DNA from: Deinococci bacterium
GTDB taxonomy: Bacteria > Deinococcota > Deinococci > Deinococcales > Trueperaceae
DNA: 64,000 bases
Assembly: GCA_030149325.1 (NCBI GenBank)
Contig: JASBRS010000014.1
Coordinates: 1-64,000, forward strand
Direction: 5' to 3'
Positions 21,839-30,888 of the stretch are shown piece after piece; within the stretch, counting starts at the first letter, position 1, and every line of letters starts with the position of its first letter. The translations under genes were made by a program, and so were the position numbers. Under the pieces are notes generated by a model that searched no databases, was not told where the DNA came from, and saw only the letters and a list, made by a program, of their open reading frames with translations.

Positions 21839-23298
21839 GGCGTCGCCTCCGCCACGCCCGATGGCGGCGGCAGCGCGACCAGCACGCCGGACGGGGCTCG
21901 CGCCAGGGCGCTCCCGGGCGGCAGCACCGCCGCCAGCCGGGCCATCAGCGGAGGCAGCCCGCCCTCCTCGCCTCGGGTCAGCGGCTGGATGGCCCCGGGC
22001 GCGAGGTCGGGTTGCCGTCCCAGACCCAGCACCACGACGTCGCGCAGTGGAGCGGACCCGAGGTTGCGCAGGGCGCTCCCCTCGAAGCTCAGCTCGGGAC
22101 TGCGCAGGACGGGACGGAGCACGATCGACACGGCGTGCCAGCGGGGCAGGTCGACCTCGGTCGCGCCGTCGGACACGCGGTAGGGCATCGGCGTCAGCGG
22201 GTACCCCGCCTCGGGCACCGCGACGGTGCCGGCCGGCAGCGTGAGGCGCTCCTCGACGTCGAAGCGCAACCCCAGCGCTCCGCCGCCGACCACCACCGAG
22301 CGCGAGGCCGTCAGCACCGGTTCGGCCGGCCGTAGGGCGCGCCACCCCGCCAGCGACACCACCGCCGCCAGGACCAGCGCCGCCGCGATCCCCGGGGCGC
22401 CGCCGAAGCGCAGAGCCAGCAGCACCGCCAGCACGAAGGCGGCCGCCAGCGACAGCACCACCGGCTGGCCGACCCCCCTCGGGGGGCGCACCCCGGGCTC
22501 CAGCGCCAGCGCCTGCACCAGCGCGCTGCGGTCCTGCGGCCGCCACGCCGCGCGGGCCCCCCGCACCGCGCTCGGATCGTCGGCCACACGCGCCACCTCC
22601 CCGGCGCCGAGACGGCTCCGGCCCGAGCCGGCGAGGCTCACCAGACCGGTCTGGCTACCGGGGAGAGCGCCGACCAGCAGGACCTGCGCACCCCCTGCGG
22701 CAGCGGCGGCCACCGCTTCGGGGCGCGGCGCGGCGGCACTGCCATCGATGAGCACGGTGGCGACGCCGTCGTAGGCGGCCGCGCGGGCGGGGAGGTCGGA
22801 GGCGGCCACGTCGACCAGGCGTGCGTCCGGGGCGAAGGCCGCTCGCCAACTGCCGGGGCGGCTGGAGAGGAGCACCTCCAAGGGGCGTGGGTCGGAGTCG
22901 CCGGCGCCGAGGCTGCCGCTGGCGATGACGGTGTCGCCCTGCGTCAGCGTCCAGCTCAGACTCCGGAAGGTGGGGACGTAGACGTCGTCGTCGAACACCG
23001 TCACGCCGCTGCCGCCGGGGAGGCCGGCGCGGACCTCGACGATGCGCGGTCCGGTGAGCAGCGAGCCCTCATCGATGCGCAGCCGCAGCACGCTGGGCCC
23101 GACGTCGCGCACCGTGACGCGCAGAGGGTTCCAGGCCCCTGCCACCAGGTGGCCGCCGAGCCCGAGCTCGACGACGGCGCTCGTCGGTCCCGGCTGCGCC
23201 CCCGCCCGGGTCGGCAGCGACATCACCAGCGCCAGCGCGGCCGCCAGGGCCGCCAGCAGGGCGCGTCCACGCGGACCGCTTCCGGCGAACATCTCCAT
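21835..23298 (-). CDS. membrane-anchored exported protein of unknown function
   Basis: Signal peptide LLAALAAALALVMSLPTRAGAQ; two C-terminal TM helices. Confidence 0.75.
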   Translation of the reverse strand: MEMFAGSGPRGRALLAALAAALALVMSLPTRAGAQPGPTSAVVELGLGGHLVAGAWNPLRVTVRDVGPSVLRLRIDEGSLLTGPRIVEVRAGLPGGSGVTVFDDDVYVPTFRSLSWTLTQGDTVIASGSLGAGDSDPRPLEVLLSSRPGSWRAAFAPDARLVDVAASDLPARAAAYDGVATVLIDGSAAAPRPEAVAAAAAGGAQVLLVGALPGSQTGLVSLAGSGRSRLGAGEVARVADDPSAVRGARAAWRPQDRSALVQALALEPGVRPPRGVGQPVVLSLAAAFVLAVLLALRFGGAPGIAAALVLAAVVSLAGWRALRPAEPVLTASRSVVVGGGALGLRFDVEERLTLPAGTVAVPEAGYPLTPMPYRVSDGATEVDLPRWHAVSIVLRPVLRSPELSFEGSALRNLGSAPLRDVVVLGLGRQPDLAPGAIQPLTRGEEGGLPPLMARLAAVLPPGSALARAPSGVLVALPPPSGVAEATP

Positions 23299-23377
23299 CC
23301 GTACCTGGAGTATACGGGCGCCCCGGCACCGTGAACGTGCCCGGCGCGGCTCGCGTGGGCAACGTCGAGGACGGACC

Positions 23378-25012
23378 TCAGGGCGTCGAGGTGGTCGCCA
23401 CGGGAGCCCGTGGGCGCACCACGATGGCGCTCACCACCCGGCGCTCGAGGCGCCGGTTGAGGGGCTCGCCGTCCGCCACCAGGGTGGCGCTGGATCCGCT
23501 GTCGAGGCGCATGGCATCGCGCGCCCCCAGACGCAGGAAGAGCGGCACCAGATCCGACGCCCGCATCGACTCGGCCACCACCAGCAGCACCGTTCCGTCG
23601 GGCCGGATGCCGATGGCCGATTGCTGGGTGACGGCGTCGAGGATGCGTTGTCCGCTGGGGAAGCCCTCCTGCGAGGGGTCGAACGCCGCCTGGCCGCCCT
23701 GCACCAGCAGCGGACCCGCCTCCACGGCGTAGGGGGCGGCATCGAAGGCGGCGGGCAGGAGCTGCAGGTTGAGCGCCACCGTCGAGCCGGCGTCGATGCG
23801 CGCCAGCGCCCGGCGGTCGGGCGGATAGACCAGGGCGAAGCCGCCGGTCGGAACGCTGCGGGGACCGATGGTGTTGCCGATGACCACGCCCTGCTGGGCC
23901 GTGATGACGCCCACGCGCGGCCCGCCCACCAGGGCGCCGGGCGCGGTGGCGATGCCGACCTGCCCGTCGGAGCTGTCGCCTACGTCGACGGTGCGGCCGT
24001 CCACCTGCAGGCTCAGGTGGGCGCTCAAGCGCGCGATGGTGGCCCCGGCAGGCCCGAAGGCGATGGCCGCGCGGCTGCGCGTGGGCAGCGACAGGGTGCC
24101 GAAGTCGACGCGCAACAGGCCGACCGCCGCGAAGGTCTGGGGGTCGAAGTAGCCGGCGTTGATGGCGGCCACCGCGCCCACCGCCAACTGGCTCAGGGTG
24201 TGGGGTTCGCGGCTGGCCCCCACCACCCGTAGCTCGGCGGCCCCGGGCGCCACCGAGATGAGGTGCACCACGCTGGTCCCGGACGCCGAAGGGGCGTTGA
24301 AGCGACGGTAGCTGACGCCGGGCGCCAGCGTCCGCGTGAGTTCGGGCAACGCCGCCTGCTGTTGCGGCACGACGTCGATGACGAGGCGCGTGGGCTGGGC
24401 CAGAGTGAACACCCGGTAGTGGAAGGCCGGCCCGCTCAGGTCGAGGCGTACGCCGCCGGGCTCGGGGTCGACGGCCACCTCGAGACCGCGGTAGGGGTCG
24501 GGGGAGGTGGCGGGCAGCAGGAGCGGCGGAAGGTGCAGGGTCAGGGGGTTGCCCCGGGCCACGTCGCCCTCGGCGGCCAGACCGGCCAGGGCGTCGGGTG
24601 CGAGGCCCTTCACGTCCACCACCACCCGCACGCTGCCGTCGCCGCCGAAGCGTACGTTCGACAGCCTCGGCAGCGTGACGCCCAGCGCGTCGAGCACGCT
24701 GCCGTCCACCAGCACGCCGTCCGGGGAGAGGCGCGGAGGGTCAGCCCGGACCCCGTCGAGCCAGCCCAGCCCTTCGACGTAGGTGAGGTGGCGGCCGCCG
24801 TAGTCCAGCTCGATGGCCCCCTGGCTCACCTTCACGGATGCCCCGGGAAGGCGGAACTGGGCCGGGGCCTGCGCCAACGCCACGCCCAGCAGGGCGGCGA
24901 GGAACAGACCGAGAACGTGGGGGAGAGGACGCCAGACCACCGACACCCGAGTCTCGCCTACCGCCCGCCGAGCTTGATGAGACGGCGCTGAAGACCGCGC
25001 CGGTCCCTTCAC
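23378..25012 (-). CDS. secreted phosphodiester glycosidase (NAGPA-like) domain protein
   Basis: VAAINAGYFDPQTFAAVGLLRVDF...; RLDSGSSATLVADG C-terminal motif; exact start uncertain. Confidence 0.8.
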   Translation of the reverse strand: MKGPARSSAPSHQARRAVGETRVSVVWRPLPHVLGLFLAALLGVALAQAPAQFRLPGASVKVSQGAIELDYGGRHLTYVEGLGWLDGVRADPPRLSPDGVLVDGSVLDALGVTLPRLSNVRFGGDGSVRVVVDVKGLAPDALAGLAAEGDVARGNPLTLHLPPLLLPATSPDPYRGLEVAVDPEPGGVRLDLSGPAFHYRVFTLAQPTRLVIDVVPQQQAALPELTRTLAPGVSYRRFNAPSASGTSVVHLISVAPGAAELRVVGASREPHTLSQLAVGAVAAINAGYFDPQTFAAVGLLRVDFGTLSLPTRSRAAIAFGPAGATIARLSAHLSLQVDGRTVDVGDSSDGQVGIATAPGALVGGPRVGVITAQQGVVIGNTIGPRSVPTGGFALVYPPDRRALARIDAGSTVALNLQLLPAAFDAAPYAVEAGPLLVQGGQAAFDPSQEGFPSGQRILDAVTQQSAIGIRPDGTVLLVVAESMRASDLVPLFLRLGARDAMRLDSGSSATLVADGEPLNRRLERRVVSAIVVRPRAPVATTSTP

Positions 25013-25025
25013 CGAGCGCTCGTCG

Positions 25026-25808
25026 TCAGAGGGCGTGGAACAGCTCGAGCAGCGGTTCGACCCCGACCGGCCCGCCCAGCATGTGACTGAGCCCCAGCTC
25101 GATGCGGTAGGCGTCGAGGTCGCGGCGGTTGAAGGTGAGGGCGCCGACGCTCATGGCACGACGGCGGATCCCCGACACCGGCTCGGGGACGAGATCGAGC
25201 AGCGTCAGGTGCGGACCGAGCAGCGACTCGGGGACGCGCAAGCTGGGGTCGCACCGCACCAGCAGATCGGCCCGCTCCAGCAGCGTCGGCACCAGGGGGT
25301 CGTGGGCAGCGCGGGCCAGAACGGTCGGTCCAGCCGCCAGTCCCGGCAGGGTGCGCTCCGCGTCGGCCGGACTCTCCGCCAGCACCGCGATCGAGGCCGC
25401 CCCCATGCTCGCCAGCTCCCGCGCCACGCCCCGAGCGGTGGAGCCGCTGCCGAGCAGCACCGCCTCGGCCTCCCGAGCGTCCCAACGGGCCGAACCCAGC
25501 AGCGACGCCACCGCACGGCCCAGGTTGTACTCGGCGATCACGCCGCCCGGCGTGACGGTGATGGTGTCGGCCGCTCCCACCTCCTGGGCGTCGAGCGAGG
25601 AGCGGTCGGCGTGTCGCAGGGCCTCGGCCTGGAGGCCGGCGTCGAGCACCAGCGCGCCCGCGAAGTCGAGCCGCTGGAGTCCGCGGTAGAGCTCCTCGAC
25701 GCCGCCGGCAGGCACGGGATGCAGCAGGAACCGCCCCTGGGCGTCACGGTACGAGCGCAGGGCGTGACGGAGGTCGGCATCGGCGCTGAGGACGGCGACG
25801 AGATGCAT
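25026..25808 (-). CDS. shikimate dehydrogenase (AroE)-like protein, apparently catalytically degenerate
   Basis: Rossmann AEAVLLGSGSTARGVARELASMGAASIAVLAES and VGAADTITVTPGGVIAEYNLG align to AroE; TATACT box 7 nt before ATG. Confidence 0.7.
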   Translation of the reverse strand: MHLVAVLSADADLRHALRSYRDAQGRFLLHPVPAGGVEELYRGLQRLDFAGALVLDAGLQAEALRHADRSSLDAQEVGAADTITVTPGGVIAEYNLGRAVASLLGSARWDAREAEAVLLGSGSTARGVARELASMGAASIAVLAESPADAERTLPGLAAGPTVLARAAHDPLVPTLLERADLLVRCDPSLRVPESLLGPHLTLLDLVPEPVSGIRRRAMSVGALTFNRRDLDAYRIELGLSHMLGGPVGVEPLLELFHAL

Positions 25809-25903
25809 GTCGCCCAGTATAGCTGCGCGGAGCTGCCATCCGGGAAGGACCGGAGGGGCGCTCCCGCCCGTCTGTCACGGAGTACGTTCGGCGGGGGCTG
25901 TGC

Positions 25904-25909
25904 TACAGT
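25904..25909 (+). promoter_or_regulatory. extended -10 box of the thrS leader transcript
   Basis: TGCTACAGT (TGNTANNNT) 5 nt before the leader-peptide ATG. Confidence 0.55.
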
Positions 25910-25914
25910 GGCGC

Positions 25915-25989
25915 ATGCCGAGCCGGCGGACGTCAGCCACGCGCAGGACCTGCACGCTCACGCGTTCGACGCGTCGAACGTCGCGCTGA
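25915..25989 (+). CDS. candidate Thr-rich leader peptide of thrS (MPSRRTSATRRTCTLTRSTRRTSR)
   Basis: 24 codons, 7 Thr (ACG/ACC), leaderless promoter geometry, directly upstream of thrS; contains the palindrome CGTTCGACGCGTCGAACG at 25963..25980. Confidence 0.7.
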   Translation: MPSRRTSATRRTCTLTRSTRRTSR

Positions 25990-26044
25990 ACCGCTCCGCC
26001 CGCCCGCACCCCGCAGCCCCATCCCGAACTCCACGAGGTATCCC

Positions 26045-28024
26045 ATGCATGTTGTTCTCCCCGACGGTACACGCCTGGAGGTGCCGGCGCATGCCACCGG
26101 CGCCGACGTCAGCCAGGCGATCGGCCCGGGCCTGGCCAAGGCCGCCCTGGGCGTCAAGGTCGACGGCCGCCTCTCCGACCTGCTGAGCGAGGTCCCGCAA
26201 GGGGCCGAGGTCACCGTCCTGACCCGCAAGGATGCGGCGGTGGCCGACCTGATGCGACACACCCTGGCCCACGTCATGGCCCAGGCGGTGCGCGAGTACT
26301 TCGTCCAGCAGGGCTACGAGGCCCAGACCGTGCGCATGGGCATCGGGCCGGTGATCGAGCACGGCTTCTACTACGACTTCGACCTGCCTCGGACCCTCAC
26401 CCCCGACGACCTGGGCGCCATCGAACAGATCATGCGGCGCATCGTCGCCGACGACCTGGAGCTGCGCAAGTACGAGCTCCCGCGCGACGAAGCGCTGGAG
26501 CGTTACCGCCGCACCGGCGACCCGTTCAAGCAGGAGCTCATCCAGGACCTTCCGGCCGGCGAGCCGATCACCTTCTACGAGCAGGGGGGTGAGGCGGGCT
26601 TCACCGACCTCTGCCGCGGGCCGCACGTGCCCCGCACCGGCGTCATCGCCCCGCACTTCAAGCTCATGAGCGTCGCGGGCGCCTACTGGCGTGGCGACGA
26701 GCGCCGGCCGATGCTGCAGCGCATCTACGGCGTCGCGTTCCTGACCAAGGACGAGCTCGAGCACCACCTGTGGCTGCTCGAGGAGGCCCGCAAGCGCGAC
26801 CACCGCAAGCTCGGCCGCGAGCTCGGGCTGTTCACCTTCAGCGAGGACATCGGCGCCGGACTGCCGGTGTTCTTCCCGCGCGGCGAGATCGTGCGCTTCG
26901 AGATGGAGCGCTACGTGCGCGAGCTGCAGACCCGCTACGGCTACCAGCACGTGTGGACCGGCCACATGGTGCGCGAGTCGCTGTACGAGCGCTCGGGGCA
27001 CCTGGAGAACTACGCCGACGTGATGTTCCCCGCGATGGAGGACGAGGAGGTGCGCATGCGGCTCAAGCCGATGAACTGTCCGAGCCACATGACGCTCTTC
27101 AACGCCGGCCACCACAGCTACCGTGAGCTGCCGTTGCGCTACGCCGAGTTCGCCACCCTCTACCGCTACGAGAAGTCGGGGCAGCTCTCCGGCCTGACCC
27201 GCGTGCGCAGCCTGACCCAGGACGACTGCCACATCTTCTGCACCGAGGACCAGATCCAGGCCGAGTTCTCCCTGGCCCTGCGCCTGATCCGTGAGGTGCT
27301 GTCGACCTACCGCATGACCGACTACCGGGTCCAGCTCAGCCTCCGCGGCGCCGAGGGCAAGTACGTCGACGACGACGAGAAGTGGGTGAAGGCCACGGCC
27401 GCGCTGAGGCGCGCGCTCGACGCCGAGGGCGTGCCCTACGAGGAGGCTTCCGGCGAGGCCGCCTTCTACGGGCCCAAGGCCGACTTCATGGCCAAGGACG
27501 CACTGGGGCGGGAGTGGCAGCTCTCGACGATCCAGGTCGACTTCATCCAGCCCGCCCGCCTGGGCTGCAGCTACATCGGCGAGGATGGCGACAAGCACGT
27601 TCCGGTGGTGCTGCACCGCGCGGTGACCGGCTCGACCGAGCGCTTCATGGGGGTGATGCTGGAGCACTTCGCCGGCGACCTGCCGCTGTGGTTGGCGCCC
27701 GAGCACGTGCGGCTGGTGCCCATCGCCGATCGCCACCTCGACTACGCCGCGCAGGTGCGGGAGCGCCTGCTGGCCGCTGGCCTGCGCAGCGAGATCGACG
27801 ACCGCAGCGAGCGCATGAACGCCAAGGTCCGTGACGCCGAGCTGCTCAAGGTGCCCTACATCGCCATCCTCGGCGACAAGGAGGCCGAGGCCGGATCGGT
27901 GTCGTTCCGCAGCCGCAAGGAGCCCAACCGCAACGGCGTGCCGTTGCAGGCGTTCGTCGACGAGCTGGCGGCGCTGGTCGCGAGCCGTTCAGCGCAGGCC
28001 GAGGAGGACGCGGCTCCCGCCTAG
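26045..28024 (+). CDS. thrS: threonyl-tRNA synthetase
   Basis: MHVVLPDGTRLEVPAHATGADVSQAIG TGS domain; LKPMNCPSHM; GASGEAAFYGPKADF region. Confidence 0.97.
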   Translation: MHVVLPDGTRLEVPAHATGADVSQAIGPGLAKAALGVKVDGRLSDLLSEVPQGAEVTVLTRKDAAVADLMRHTLAHVMAQAVREYFVQQGYEAQTVRMGIGPVIEHGFYYDFDLPRTLTPDDLGAIEQIMRRIVADDLELRKYELPRDEALERYRRTGDPFKQELIQDLPAGEPITFYEQGGEAGFTDLCRGPHVPRTGVIAPHFKLMSVAGAYWRGDERRPMLQRIYGVAFLTKDELEHHLWLLEEARKRDHRKLGRELGLFTFSEDIGAGLPVFFPRGEIVRFEMERYVRELQTRYGYQHVWTGHMVRESLYERSGHLENYADVMFPAMEDEEVRMRLKPMNCPSHMTLFNAGHHSYRELPLRYAEFATLYRYEKSGQLSGLTRVRSLTQDDCHIFCTEDQIQAEFSLALRLIREVLSTYRMTDYRVQLSLRGAEGKYVDDDEKWVKATAALRRALDAEGVPYEEASGEAAFYGPKADFMAKDALGREWQLSTIQVDFIQPARLGCSYIGEDGDKHVPVVLHRAVTGSTERFMGVMLEHFAGDLPLWLAPEHVRLVPIADRHLDYAAQVRERLLAAGLRSEIDDRSERMNAKVRDAELLKVPYIAILGDKEAEAGSVSFRSRKEPNRNGVPLQAFVDELAALVASRSAQAEEDAAPA

Positions 28025-28100
28025 TCGCTAGGTCCGCGCTCCTGCTTGGGGGCCGCGTCCGCGCGTCCAGCGGTGCCGGGGCGTGGACGCGGCCCCGGAC

Positions 28101-28667
28101 TCACTCGCGCACGTAGATCGTCACGCGCTCCATGGTGTCGGGGGCGGGACCCCGCCCCGGACGACCGGGGTCGATGCGGTTCAGCGCATCGAGCACATCG
28201 ATGCCCTCCACCACCCGCCCGAACACGGCGTGGCGCCCATCGAGCCACGGGGTCGCGTCGAAGGTGATGAAGAACTGCGAGCCGTTGGTGTTCGGTCCGG
28301 CGTTGGCCATCGACAGCACCCCCTTGCCGTCGTGGGTGAGACCCTCGCCGAACTCGTCGTCGAAGCGGTAGCCGGGCCCGCCGCGCCCGCTGCCGGTGGG
28401 GTCGCCGGTCTGCGCCATGAAGCCCTCCAGCACGCGGTGGAACACGATGCCATCGAAGAAGCGGTGGCGCGCCAGGAACACGAAGTTGTTCACCGTGGTC
28501 GGTGCGCCGTCCTGGAACAGGTCGAGGACCAGGGTGCCCTTGCTGGTCTCGACCCGTGCGCGGTAGTCGGCTCCGGGCTCGAGCACCTGTCGGGGCGCGT
28601 CGAACTGCGTCGTGCGCTCGTCCGCCAGCGGAGCGAGCTCTCGGTAGCCGTCGAGGGCGGTAGCCAT
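28101..28667 (-). CDS. peptidyl-prolyl cis-trans isomerase (cyclophilin)
   Basis: [31 protein letters not shown]...GSQFFITF. Confidence 0.94.
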   Translation of the reverse strand: MATALDGYRELAPLADERTTQFDAPRQVLEPGADYRARVETSKGTLVLDLFQDGAPTTVNNFVFLARHRFFDGIVFHRVLEGFMAQTGDPTGSGRGGPGYRFDDEFGEGLTHDGKGVLSMANAGPNTNGSQFFITFDATPWLDGRHAVFGRVVEGIDVLDALNRIDPGRPGRGPAPDTMERVTIYVRE

Positions 28668-28687
28668 GGAGCGTCCTCTCGTGCCGC

Positions 28688-29665
28688 CTAGGAGGCGGGC
28701 TTGACCGCGATCACGACACGTTCGAGGGTGTCGGGCCGCGGGAAGAAACCGACGGCGGGCTTGCCGCCGGCGCTGCCGACGACGGCTCGGTAGCCGTCGA
28801 TGGTGAACGATTGACCGGCCACGGGAGCGGCCCCCAGGGCCTGCGTGAGGGTGTCGCCGACCGTCCGTGCGGGCGAGCCCTTGAGGTCGATCCCCTGGCT
28901 GGAGAGGTCGCCGAGGGTGTCGGTGAGCGCGGCCACCGCCTCGGGGTTCTGCGGATCGATGCGCTGCAGCTTGTCGAGGACCGCGTTACCCGCGATGACC
29001 TGCCCGAAGATGTTGTAGTGGCCGTCGAGCCACGGCGTCGGCCCGAAGGTGATGAAGAACTGCGAGCCGTTGGTGTTCTGCCCGGCGTTGGCCATCGCCA
29101 CCACGCCGCGCTTGTCGAAGTGGAGGCGGTTGGAGATCTCGTCGGGGAAGCTGTAGCCTGGGCCGCCGCGGCCCGTACCGGTGGGGTCTCCAGTCTGGGC
29201 CATGAAGCCGGCCAGCACGCGATGGAAGGGCACGCCGTTGTAGAAGCGGTGCAGAGCCAGGAACACGAAGTTGTCGACGGTGATGGGGGCATCCTGGCGC
29301 AAGAGCTGGACGGTGATGGCGCCCTTGCTGGTGACGAGCACGGCGACGTAGTCCTTGCCGGGCTCGAGCACCTGTGCGGCCTTCGCGAACACCAACTGGC
29401 GCTGTGCGCTGAGGTAGGGGAGGGCGGTGTAGCCGTCGGGGAGCGTCACGCCCGCCGCGGCGTCGGCGGCAGGGCCGCTGCCGGCCGTCGCCGGCGGAGT
29501 CGCGGCCGGGGCGGTCGGCGCCGGCGCCTTCGAGGCCGAGCCCGTCGCCGTCACGGGGGTCCCGGAGGTCGCGGGTGCGGCCACGCGCGGGCGCGTGGCC
29601 AGCCAGAAGCCCGTGAACACCAGCACCAGCACCACCAGGACCAGCGCGACGACGCGACTCACCAC
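28688..29665 (-). CDS. exported/membrane-anchored cyclophilin-type PPIase
   Basis: N-terminal [32 protein letters not shown]; paralogue of the downstream gene; GTG start. Confidence 0.93.
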   Translation of the reverse strand: MVSRVVALVLVVLVLVFTGFWLATRPRVAAPATSGTPVTATGSASKAPAPTAPAATPPATAGSGPAADAAAGVTLPDGYTALPYLSAQRQLVFAKAAQVLEPGKDYVAVLVTSKGAITVQLLRQDAPITVDNFVFLALHRFYNGVPFHRVLAGFMAQTGDPTGTGRGGPGYSFPDEISNRLHFDKRGVVAMANAGQNTNGSQFFITFGPTPWLDGHYNIFGQVIAGNAVLDKLQRIDPQNPEAVAALTDTLGDLSSQGIDLKGSPARTVGDTLTQALGAAPVAGQSFTIDGYRAVVGSAGGKPAVGFFPRPDTLERVVIAVKPAS

Positions 29666-29678
29666 GCCACCTCCGCGC

Positions 29679-30743
29679 TCACCCAGGGCGCGCGCCGGCG
29701 CGCGCGAACGCGTCCAGCTCGCGGGAGCGATCGATGAGTCGCTGGACCGCCAGGGCGTCGTCGACGGTCGCGGCGTCGGCCAGGGCGTCCAGGTCCTCGC
29801 CCGTCAGGTAGCGCCGGAGGGCGTCGGCGAAGAGCACGCTGCCGGCCGCGAAGCCCGAGGCGCGGAAGCGGTAGGGAACGAGGCCCGGCAACTGCGTGCG
29901 GAACTCCTTGAGAGGGCCGCCGCGCTTGCCGTAGTAGAGCTTGAGCGAGCGATCGATCACCAGGCTGCCCTCGGTGCCACGGATGGTGAGCAGGTCGATG
30001 GCATCGTCGAGCGCGGCTCCGTGGAGCAGCACCGTCCCCACCACGTCCCCCGCCCGGAAGGTGAGCGAGGCGATGTCGTCGGACGTGACCGGGCGCAGCG
30101 TGCCGTCGGCGTCGCGGCGCTGCGGGTAGACCCGTCCCAGGGTGGCGCCGTGGAGTTCGGGCTCCTCGCCCAGCAACCAGCGCACGCTGTCCAGGACGTG
30201 ACTGCCGAGCGCGCCGAGGATCCCGCCCCCCTGGTCGGCGTCGGACCACCAGCTCCAGGGGCGGGTGGGGTCGGCGCGCATGTCGTTGGCGACGCGGGCG
30301 GTGACCGTGACCACCCTGCCGATCCCACCGGACGCGATGAGCTCGCGCGCCTTGCGCCTCACCGGCGTGAAGCGCAACTCGTGATCGACCAGCGCCAGGC
30401 GGCCGTCGGAGGCTCGGGCCGCGGCGCGGATCGCCTCGCCCTGCTCGGCGTCGAGCGCCAGCGGCTTCTCGCACACCAGGTGCCGGCCCGAGGCCAGCAC
30501 GGCGGCCGCCTGCTCGGCGTGGAACGCCGGGGGCGTGGTCACCACCACCAGCTCCAGGTCGGCGTCCAGCAGGTCCCGCCAGGACCCGGTCGCCAGGGCG
30601 ATGCCGTGCCGTCCGGCCACGTCGCGTGCACGGGCCTCGTCGCGGCTCGCCACCGCCACGATGTCCAGGCCCCCGGCCTGGAAGGCGGGGATCAGGGCTC
30701 GGTCGGCCCAGCCGGTACCGATGACTCCAACTCGTACGGTCAT
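29679..30743 (-). CDS. Gfo/Idh/MocA family oxidoreductase
   Basis: VRVGVIGTGWADRALIPAFQ...CEKPLALDAEQG. Confidence 0.94.
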   Translation of the reverse strand: MTVRVGVIGTGWADRALIPAFQAGGLDIVAVASRDEARARDVAGRHGIALATGSWRDLLDADLELVVVTTPPAFHAEQAAAVLASGRHLVCEKPLALDAEQGEAIRAAARASDGRLALVDHELRFTPVRRKARELIASGGIGRVVTVTARVANDMRADPTRPWSWWSDADQGGGILGALGSHVLDSVRWLLGEEPELHGATLGRVYPQRRDADGTLRPVTSDDIASLTFRAGDVVGTVLLHGAALDDAIDLLTIRGTEGSLVIDRSLKLYYGKRGGPLKEFRTQLPGLVPYRFRASGFAAGSVLFADALRRYLTGEDLDALADAATVDDALAVQRLIDRSRELDAFARAGARPG

Positions 30744-30766
30744 GACGCGCTCTCTCCCAGCCGCAT
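30740..30766 (-). CDS. candidate leaderless mini-ORF MRLGESAS, overlapping the oxidoreductase start
   Basis: TAGAAT (30775..30780) 8 nt before ATG; TCATGA overlap with the downstream ATG. Confidence 0.4.
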   Translation of the reverse strand: MRLGESAS

Positions 30767-30828
30767 AGGTCCCGATTCTACCCGCTCCAGCGCGGCACGC
30801 CCACGTACCGTGCGTCCTCCGCCCCGTT

Positions 30829-30872
30829 GTAAGACGCCCGTAAGACGGCTGTCAGGGCGCCGTCAGACGGCG
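30829..30872 (+). promoter_or_regulatory. four-copy 11-bp direct repeat (Pho-box-like) upstream of pilT
   Basis: GTAAGACGCCC GTAAGACGGCT GTCAGGGCGCC GTCAGACGGCG at 30829/30840/30851/30862; TAGCGT -10 follows at 30878. Confidence 0.6.
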
Positions 30873-30888
30873 GCCGGTAGCGTGGTGC

